Below are positions 1-7,400 of a stretch of DNA of 64,000 bases, piece after piece. The stretch covers positions 38,434 to 102,433 of the forward strand of contig PBGP02000002.1 in the NCBI GenBank assembly GCA_002720095.2. The letters run 5' to 3'. The DNA comes from Methanobacteriota archaeon (GTDB lineage: Archaea > Thermoplasmatota > Poseidoniia > Poseidoniales > Poseidoniaceae). Below the pieces are notes generated by a model that saw nothing but the letters and a program-made list of their open reading frames with translations, was not told the origin of the DNA and ran no database searches. The position numbers and the translations under genes are program-made. Numbering within the stretch: position 1 is the first letter of the stretch; each line of letters opens with the position of its first letter.

Positions 1-573
1 GGATTAGCGCATGAAAACGCCACTATTGAATGGATTGACGGAAATATTGGTTCAAAACTAACAATGAAATACCCTGCGGTTGTACTCAAGGGTGAAGGTT
101 CGCACGCTGAGATTATTTCAGTCGCATACGCCAGTGAAGGAATGCATCAAGACGCAGGATCAAAAATTCATCATCTTGCGAATAACACTACCAGTAATAT
201 TTTATCTAAATCAATTTCTAAAAATGGAGGTAGATCTTCGTATAGAGGTTTAGTAAAGGTCTCAAAAACAGCAGATAACTGTAAATCTAACATCATATGT
301 GATGCACTACTTTTGGATGAAGAGAGTCAGTCAGATACTTACCCTACCATGGAAGTTCTAAATTCTAGCTTTGATATTCAGCATGAAGCTAGTGTTGCAA
401 AAGTATCTGAAGAACAACTGTTTTACCTGATGAGTAGGGGTCACAATGAGCAAGAAGCTATGTCAATGGTTGTTAATGGATTCTTTGAACCATTTACACG
501 AGAATTACCAATGGAATATGCGGTTGAATTGAATAAATTACTAGAAATTGAGATGGAAGGATCGATAGGCTGA
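1..573 (+). CDS. sufB: Fe-S cluster assembly scaffold protein SufB, C-terminal part (5' truncated by window)
   Basis: The reading frame is already open at base 1 (frame 1, beginning [11 protein letters not shown]), so the ATG at 64 in the ORF track is an internal methionine. About 190 residues are visible, against roughly 470 for a full SufB. The C-terminal SufB core is recognisable from [46 protein letters not shown] and the closing [18 protein letters not shown]. SufB is the scaffold of the SufBCD complex, on which Fe-S clusters are built in the cytoplasm. It heads a visible sufB-D-S-E-T series with gaps under 10 bp. The ATPase gene sufC is not in view and would be expected just upstream (inference). 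Confidence 0.96.
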   Translation, partial: GLAHENATIEWIDGNIGSKLTMKYPAVVLKGEGSHAEIISVAYASEGMHQDAGSKIHHLANNTTSNILSKSISKNGGRSSYRGLVKVSKTADNCKSNIICDALLLDEESQSDTYPTMEVLNSSFDIQHEASVAKVSEEQLFYLMSRGHNEQEAMSMVVNGFFEPFTRELPMEYAVELNKLLEIEMEGSIG

Positions 574-582
574 GGTGAAACA

Positions 583-1674
583 ATGGGACTTGTTAATCAA
601 TACCTCAAGCAGCCAAAGCCACTCAAATCGAACCATCTTTGGAGATATACATCTTGGTCAAGAATGCATCCTTTAGGAGAATACTCCCAAATTCCCGAGG
701 ATGTGTCACTGCCTACAATTAAACTAACATATCTGGACGGAACAATCCCTGAAGGATTTACAATTGAACAACGTGAACATGAGTCGGAAATCAGTGAATT
801 AGAACCTGACGTCTCAGCTTCATTTATTAGGGCGATTTGTGCTGGAAAATTTCTGAACCTAGAGATTCCTAAAGGAGCTGTTTTCGATAAACCAATATTG
901 ATTGATATTCATGTCACAGACAAAATTTCTGCATTGAACTTGAAAATTGATAATTTCTCGATGAACAAGTTAGAACTGATTACTAAAATTAGTGGTGATG
1001 CGGAGTGGTTTGGGTTATTAAGAGAAGGTGAGCTAGGAAAAAACTCTAAACTCAAAGAATTGTTTGTTAACAAATTAGATTCAAACTGTAAATTTTTAAG
1101 ATCCGAAAATTTCCATTTATTTAATGATGCTAAATATGAATCAGCGACAATGTCACTAGGTGGATTTAGGTGCAAATCAGATATAAGGGCAGTAATTAAA
1201 GGTCAAGGAGTTGACTATAATCAGAAAGTTGCTATTCACGGAAGAGATAAGAGAAATGACGATATTCACCTAAGGATATTTCATGAAGCTAAAAATAGTA
1301 ATAGTCGTGTTATTGCACATACGATATGTGATGATTCAAGTAGGAACACCATTACAGGAAAATTAATTATTAACAAAGAAGCACAGAATACAGATGCTGG
1401 ACAAAAATTTCTGAATCTACTTCTATCAGAAGATTCTAAAGTTAACTCAATCCCAGAGTTAGAAGTATTAGCGAATGAAGTTTCTGCGGCACATGGTGCT
1501 TCAAGTGCACCAATTAATAAAGAACAATTATTTTACATGAGAAGCAGAGGTTTAAGTCTTGATGAAGCAAAAGCGATGATTATAGACGGTTTTTTGATGT
1601 CAACATTTCAAAACTTTTCAAGTAACAAACTTGTAGAATATTGTAAATCTGAACTCGAAGCACATTTGAACTGA
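583..1674 (+). CDS. sufD: Fe-S cluster assembly protein SufD
   Basis: A 363-residue SufB/SufD-family protein that pairs with SufB in the SufBC2D scaffold. The start is fixed by a strong Shine-Dalgarno sequence (GAGGTGAAACA-ATG) nine bases after the sufB stop. The N-terminus carries the SufD-like entry helix (PLKSNHLWRYTSW). The C-terminus repeats the family ending seen in SufB (HGASSAPINKEQLFYMRSRGL, then DEAKAMIIDGF). It is somewhat shorter than many bacterial SufD proteins (about 400-440 aa), and the central beta-helix is quite divergent. Position between sufB and sufS supports SufD rather than a second SufB. The 88-aa minus-strand ORF inside it is a shadow. Confidence 0.93.
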   Translation: MGLVNQYLKQPKPLKSNHLWRYTSWSRMHPLGEYSQIPEDVSLPTIKLTYLDGTIPEGFTIEQREHESEISELEPDVSASFIRAICAGKFLNLEIPKGAVFDKPILIDIHVTDKISALNLKIDNFSMNKLELITKISGDAEWFGLLREGELGKNSKLKELFVNKLDSNCKFLRSENFHLFNDAKYESATMSLGGFRCKSDIRAVIKGQGVDYNQKVAIHGRDKRNDDIHLRIFHEAKNSNSRVIAHTICDDSSRNTITGKLIINKEAQNTDAGQKFLNLLLSEDSKVNSIPELEVLANEVSAAHGASSAPINKEQLFYMRSRGLSLDEAKAMIIDGFLMSTFQNFSSNKLVEYCKSELEAHLN

Positions 1675-1683
1675 GATGGTAAC

Positions 1684-2919
1684 ATGAAACTTAACTCTGA
1701 CCTAGAAGAAATAAGATCCCAATTTCCGATTTTAGAAAGAGTTTTGCCCAATGGTAAAAAATTAATCTATCTGGATAATGCAGCAACATCCCAAAAACCT
1801 GAATGTGTAATAAATGCAATGAGTGATTTTTATTCCAGATATAATTCTAATGTACACAGAGCTGTTCATTCGTTATCTGGCGAAGCTACTGAAGCATTTG
1901 AGTTGGCTCGGGAAAATGTAGCCAAATGGTTTGGTTTACCAGACGAAGGTAAAGTGATTTTCACTAGTGGTACGACTCATGCGCTAAATTTATGCGCTTT
2001 TGGATGGGCTAGAGTTAATTTGAAACCTGGAGACGCTATTGTTCTGACTGAGATGGAACATCATTCAAATATCGTTCCATGGCAAATGATAGCCGAAGAA
2101 AAAAATTTAGAATTAAGATGGGTTGATGTTAATCAAGAAACATTTGAATTGGATTTCGAAGATTATAAATCTAAAATTATTGGTGCAAAACTGGCATGTA
2201 TAATTCATACTTCTAACGTACTTGGCACCAGAAATCCTGTAGAAATAATGGTTGAAATGGCACATAATGCAGGTGCAAAGATAATATTAGATTGTGCGCA
2301 AGCCGCAGCTCATGAAAGATTAGATATGGATTCAATAAATGCTGATTTCTTAGCAGTTACGAGTCACAAGATGTGCGGACCCACGGGGGTCGGTGCTTTA
2401 CTAATTTCATCCGATGTTTTTGAAGAAATGGAGCCAGTTGAAGGAGGAGGTGATATGATTTTAGAGGTTTTCAAAGAATACTCAACTTATCAAGAAAACG
2501 AACATAAATTTGAAGCGGGGACTCCTAGAATTGCAGAAGCTATAGGTTGGTCAGCAGCTATAAAATGGATGGAAACCCTAGACATCGAAGAAATGCATCG
2601 TCATACCTTAAAATTAGCAAAAAATGCTTCAGATGGATTAAAGCGAATACCTGGAATTACCGTATATGGAGATCACTCAAAAGAAGATGTAAGTGGAGTA
2701 GTTTCATTCTTACACGAAACTCTACATGCTGAAGATATAGCCCGTTTATTAGACTCTATGGGAATTGCAGTACGCACTGGTCATCATTGTGCTCAACCTT
2801 TAATGCGAAGATTGGGTGTGAAAGCTACAAACCGAGCGTCATTTTACTTTTACAACACTCTTAAAGAATCTGAAGCATTTGTTAACGCAATTAAAATGAT
2901 AGTTGAAAAATTTGCATAG
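1684..2919 (+). CDS. sufS: Cysteine desulfurase SufS
   Basis: A 411-aa class V PLP-dependent aminotransferase fold. It removes sulfur from cysteine as an enzyme-bound persulfide for Fe-S cluster assembly. Family signatures are YLDNAATSQKP near residues 28-38, the cofactor histidine region TEMEHHSN, the PLP lysine in AVTSHKMCGPTG, and the catalytic cysteine in RTGHHCAQP near the C-terminus. The RTGHHC context is the group II (SufS/CsdA) type, which needs a SufE or SufU partner; sufE follows immediately. The start ATG lies nine bases after the sufD stop, preceded by GAGATGGTAAC. Confidence 0.97.
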   Translation: MKLNSDLEEIRSQFPILERVLPNGKKLIYLDNAATSQKPECVINAMSDFYSRYNSNVHRAVHSLSGEATEAFELARENVAKWFGLPDEGKVIFTSGTTHALNLCAFGWARVNLKPGDAIVLTEMEHHSNIVPWQMIAEEKNLELRWVDVNQETFELDFEDYKSKIIGAKLACIIHTSNVLGTRNPVEIMVEMAHNAGAKIILDCAQAAAHERLDMDSINADFLAVTSHKMCGPTGVGALLISSDVFEEMEPVEGGGDMILEVFKEYSTYQENEHKFEAGTPRIAEAIGWSAAIKWMETLDIEEMHRHTLKLAKNASDGLKRIPGITVYGDHSKEDVSGVVSFLHETLHAEDIARLLDSMGIAVRTGHHCAQPLMRRLGVKATNRASFYFYNTLKESEAFVNAIKMIVEKFA

Positions 2920-2927
2920 GTGAAAGA

Positions 2928-3344
2928 ATGACTAAATGGCCACCAAGAATTCAAGAAATAATCAATGATTTCTCAGAAGCATTAGATCAAATGGAAAGGT
3001 ATGAAATGTTGTTCGAGTATGCTAGTGAAATTGATGAATTGAAAACTTCAGAATGGTCGAATAAAACACGAGTTGTTGGTTGTCAATCAGAAGCTCATAT
3101 TTTAGTACAGTTCAAGAATAATGGTTTCCACTTAAAGGGTGGCTCTGATTCACAAATAATTCAGGGATTAATGGCCATTACTGCAATTGCTTTAGAAGGC
3201 ATGACTCCCGAGGAGGTTACAGGTTTCTCACCTAATTTTGTATCGGAGATGATGGTTCTTCAAACCTTAACTCCAAATCGAGCTAACGGTTTTTTAAATA
3301 TGTTCATGAGGATCCAAGATGATGCGAGGGAAATGCTAGGGTGA
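2928..3344 (+). CDS. sufE: Cysteine desulfuration protein SufE
   Basis: A 138-aa SufE that accepts persulfide sulfur from SufS and passes it to the SufBCD scaffold. The sulfur-accepting cysteine sits in the diagnostic RVVGCQSEAHI motif (about residue 50), the position of Cys51 in E. coli SufE. Length equals the usual family size. The start is preceded by AGGTGAAAGA, a strong Shine-Dalgarno sequence. A dedicated SufE in an archaeal SUF operon is a bacterial-style arrangement; most archaea keep only SufBC or SufBCD (general knowledge). Confidence 0.95.
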   Translation: MTKWPPRIQEIINDFSEALDQMERYEMLFEYASEIDELKTSEWSNKTRVVGCQSEAHILVQFKNNGFHLKGGSDSQIIQGLMAITAIALEGMTPEEVTGFSPNFVSEMMVLQTLTPNRANGFLNMFMRIQDDAREMLG

Positions 3345-3349
3345 TTTGA

Positions 3350-3664
3350 ATGGTTAATGAAGAAGAAATTAGAGATGCATTACAAACGGTTGAAGATCCT
3401 GAAATGGGAATTTCAATTCAAGAATTGGGATTAGTATATGGAGTTAGATTTGAAGATAAAGACCAGGGGTTATTTTGTGAGATTGATTTAACTTTAACCT
3501 CTCCAGGATGTCCTGTTGCCCCTGAGATTATGGCTGCGGCACATAGAGCAATTCTATCCGTAGAGGGAGTTTCAGATGCTCATGTTAATTTAGTATGGAC
3601 CCCTCGGTGGGATCCGAAGATTCATGCTTCTGAGGACGCAAAAATGGACATGGGTATTTGGTAA
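3350..3664 (+). CDS. sufT: SufT / MIP18-family (DUF59) Fe-S assembly factor
   Basis: A 104-aa single-domain DUF59 protein. The signature is LTSPGCPVAPEIM with the conserved cysteine, plus the N-terminal EEIRDALQTVEDPE pattern. MIP18/SufT/PaaD proteins help mature or deliver Fe-S clusters to client enzymes. The gene is five bases behind sufE with a GGGTGATTTGA leader, so it is very probably the last gene of the suf operon. Its stop lies three bases from the stop of the convergent sirtuin gene. PaaD-like functions are less likely because no phenylacetate genes are nearby. Confidence 0.9.
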   Translation: MVNEEEIRDALQTVEDPEMGISIQELGLVYGVRFEDKDQGLFCEIDLTLTSPGCPVAPEIMAAAHRAILSVEGVSDAHVNLVWTPRWDPKIHASEDAKMDMGIW

Positions 3665-3667
3665 AAA

Positions 3668-4399
3668 TTAATTTAACCAATCGTTTACTAAATTAGGTAA
3701 AATTTTACCTGCTTTACCCAAGTGAATTTCATCAAATTCAGAGGCATTAGCTGGTGAATCAAAGTTAACTAAAATTGTTTTCGCACCACAAGAATTTGCT
3801 ATATTGACCAAACCAGCAGCAGGATATACATGCCCAGAACTTCCAATTACAATGAAATAATCACAGTTTTCAACTGCTTCATAAATTTCTTCTAGGTGCA
3901 TTGGCATTTCTCCAAACCATACTATATCTGGTCTCAAACGATTGGGTTCTACGCAACAATTACACAAAAGAAAATCATCACCTAAATCGTCTTTTTTCAT
4001 TCTTTCTTCATGTTTTTGACTTATCTCACATCGTAAGGTACGTAATCTTCCATGCATGTGAAATACATTCGTACTTCCTCCTCTTTCATGTAAATCATCT
4101 ACATTTTGGGTTATTAAAGTAAATTCTTTCACATCATCTTCAAGTTTGGATAGTGCAATATGAGCTAGATTAGGTTCAACCTCCAATAATTGTCTTCTTC
4201 TAGTTTGATAAAAATTCCAAACTAATTCAGGGTTTTTTTGCCAAGCAGTAGGAGTTGCTACATCTTCTATGCGATGATTTTCCCATAATCCGCCATTATC
4301 TCTAAAAGTACCAACTCCTGATTCTGCAGAAATTCCAGCCCCACTTAAAACTACAACTGAAGATACGGGCATACTAGCCATATGATTTGGAGAAATCAT
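3668..4399 (-). CDS. cobB: NAD-dependent protein deacylase, CobB/Sirt5 type (sirtuin)
   Basis: A 243-aa Sir2-family enzyme that removes acyl groups from lysines using NAD. Visible motifs are the NAD-binding GAGISAESGVGTFRD, catalytic TQNVDDLHERGG and FHMHGRL with the catalytic histidine, and the cysteine pairs RC...LCNCC followed by RLRPDIVWFGEMP. It closely resembles bacterial CobB, including GSSGHVYPAAG. It also keeps the Tyr-x-x-Arg pair (FYQTRRRQ) that marks class III sirtuins, which prefer succinyl or malonyl lysine. This suggests acquisition from bacteria (inference). It lies seven bases downstream of the 1886-aa surface protein gene, with no obvious functional link. Methionines at residues 7 and 10 are alternative starts. 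Confidence 0.93.
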   Translation of the reverse strand: MISPNHMASMPVSSVVVLSGAGISAESGVGTFRDNGGLWENHRIEDVATPTAWQKNPELVWNFYQTRRRQLLEVEPNLAHIALSKLEDDVKEFTLITQNVDDLHERGGSTNVFHMHGRLRTLRCEISQKHEERMKKDDLGDDFLLCNCCVEPNRLRPDIVWFGEMPMHLEEIYEAVENCDYFIVIGSSGHVYPAAGLVNIANSCGAKTILVNFDSPANASEFDEIHLGKAGKILPNLVNDWLN

Positions 4400-4406
4400 T
4401 TTTCAA

Positions 4407-7400
4407 TTAATCTTTCCATTCTTCCCACTGTTTTGTTCTCTTATTTTTAATAAACCATCTTCCACTATTTTTTGGCCATTGTATATATTCATAACCATCA
4501 TTTTCATTAATTTCACCACTTATAGAATCTGGGGGATTATTTTTATTGTACACATTATCATCTAAGTTACTAATTTTTTCATTCTTCGTATCTTTCATAG
4601 CAATATTTTTAGATAAATTTGATTTTCTTTGTTTAATTTTAGTTGTTCCCATTAAACCAAAATATGATTCATCATTTGCAATTCTTTCTAATTCTGAAGA
4701 ATCCATTGTTAATAAATCAGAAATTAATAGGTTTATTTTCTCAAGTGTTGCTTTTTTAATTTCATTATTTGTATATTTAGCAGTAATTTCTGATTTGTAT
4801 GATTTTAATTCCTCTTCAAAAATTTCTTCTTCATCATGATATGCTCTTAAGACTGATTGCAAATATGTTAATTCTTGAGTTTCTTCTCTTGTAAGTTTTG
4901 ATTTTTTACGTAAAACTTGCAAACCTCTTAGTGTATCTGGAAGAAATGCTGCTAAAAGATTAGATTGTAAAAATCCAATAAGTGCGATAACTACAGCACC
5001 TATCCCTACAGTTGTAACCACAGTTTCTTGATCACCAGAAAGAAGTTGTTGCATATAATTTTCAGATTCTTCATTTGAATCTGAATTAATAATCGTACAT
5101 CCCTCCACATTTACTTCTTCACCTTGAGGTGTATCATTACATAAGTCAAATTTATCAACGACTCCATCCCCATCAGAATCAGTATCAATACAACCTAATT
5201 CATTTACTAATTCGACTTCTTCGGGTGGAGTTTCTGGACATAAATCTAAATCATCACTAATTCCATCTCCATCTTCATCATTAACAACAGGTTCTTCTTC
5301 ATCAGGGCTATCATATATGTCTGCAATTCCATCTCCATCTTCATCAGGGCATCCAAAGAAACCATCTGCTGTTGAAGTTCCAAATTCAGTAGGACAATGA
5401 TCAGCAAGTACAGTATCCTCTATGAATTGCCCTGGCCATACAAATAATCTAGTAGAATTCCAGGAAGAATTACCCCAATTGTCTCCATAGCCATCACCAT
5501 CTGAATCATCCCATTGGGTGATGTTATTGACAAACAAGTCTGGATTATTTCCATTTTGATTATCACCATATCCATCTCCATCAGTATCATTCCATTGAGT
5601 TTCATCGAATGGTAATTCATCACGATTATCTCCATATGTATCATTATCAGAATCAATCCATTCATTAGGGTCTGTAGGGAATCTATCTTCATTATTCCCA
5701 AATCCATCATTATCAGAATCTATTATTTCACTGGCATCTAATGGAAAGTCGTCTTCAATGTCTGCTAATCCATCCCCATCTGTATCAATACATCCCACAA
5801 GATTCATATTCGAAGTTCCCCAAGTGTCTGGGCAATCATCTTCTAAATTATCATCATAACCATCCAAATCTGAATCACGATTACGGGTGAAATCTGATGG
5901 GAAATCATCTTCGCTGTCTGCCCAACCATCTCCATCACTATCAGGGCAGCCTGTTAAATTCATATTTGATGTTCCAAATTCTTCGGGACAATCATCATCT
6001 ATTACGTCATCATAACCATCCAAATCAGAATCTCCACCTCTAATTGGGTCATAAGGGAAATCATCATCCATGTCTGCTAATCCATCTCCATCAGCATCAG
6101 GACAGCCCAAGTTAGTTATTGTTGAATTACCCCATACTTCTGGACATGCATCATGATTATAACCAAACAGATTATCCCCATATCCATCACCATCAGTATC
6201 ATTCCATTGAGTAGGTTCATATGGAAAATAATCAGGATTATTCCCACTAATGTTATCCCCATATACATCACCATCAAAATCACTCCATTGGGTTTCGTCT
6301 TCGGGAAACATATCAGAATTATCTCCCACTCCATCACTATCAGAATCTGTAGCTTCGAATGGATCTAGAGGAAAAGCATCACCAGAATCACTGACACCAT
6401 CTCCATCACTATCTATACAACCAATTAAATCAAAAGTAGAGTTTCCAAAGATATATGGACAATCATCATTATTATCTGGAATGCCATCTCCATCAGAATC
6501 ATATGCATCATAAGTAAATGAAAATGGCATACTAATGTTAGTTCCATTTTCAAGCCAAATTTTGATATTACTTACTACGGCTCCAGATTGAGGTCCTGGA
6601 GGAGAAACAAAGGTGATTGTAGTATCATCTACAACAGTGCCCGTAATATTACCATAATTGCCGAATTCTATTGTCAAATCACCTAGTGTATTTTCTGGTA
6701 AACTTATCATTTTTGCATACTTAAGGTCATAATATGTTCCTTCATGATATGAAATATGAACATCATCTTTTGAATCTGTAGCTAATGATGTGTAGGAAGC
6801 TCCAGCCGGTGTATCATCTAGAGTTGAGTTTGACCAAGCATTACCATCAAAATATGCATATTTTAAGTCTTGCTCTGTATTATCTTCATAAGAAATATGT
6901 ATGTTATTCAAAGAATCAACTTTGAGTGATGAATGCCTACCTACCGATCCCTGACTATCAACTATAGATGTAATCCAACTAATGCCATCATAATAAGCAT
7001 GTTTTAAATCGTCAGTACCTCCATAAGTGGAGTAAGAAACATGTACTCCATCATTAGAATCAATGTCTAGAGAAGTATAGGATCCACACGGGCAATCTGG
7101 ACCAGAGTCAATATTATGATTTGACCAAGATATGCCATCAAAATATGAATGTCGAAGTACTTCTGGTGTTCCATAACCTTGATGTGAAATATGAATATTA
7201 TCATTTGAATCAATTGCTATAGCGGTAAAACCACCCACGGCGAACGGATCTACGTCCGTTTTTGTCCAAGACACCCCATCATAGAATGCATGCTTGAGAG
7301 TATTAGTAGCATTTTGTTGTTGATATGAGATATGAATATTATCATTTGAATCAATTGCAATTGAATTATAATATCCTGCATCAGGACCTGAATCAACAAC

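Noticed and set aside
6116-6513. Overlapping small ORFs on both strands rich in Met/Ile/Ser
   Set aside because: Produced by the repetitive Asp/Gly codons of the TSP3 region in other frames.
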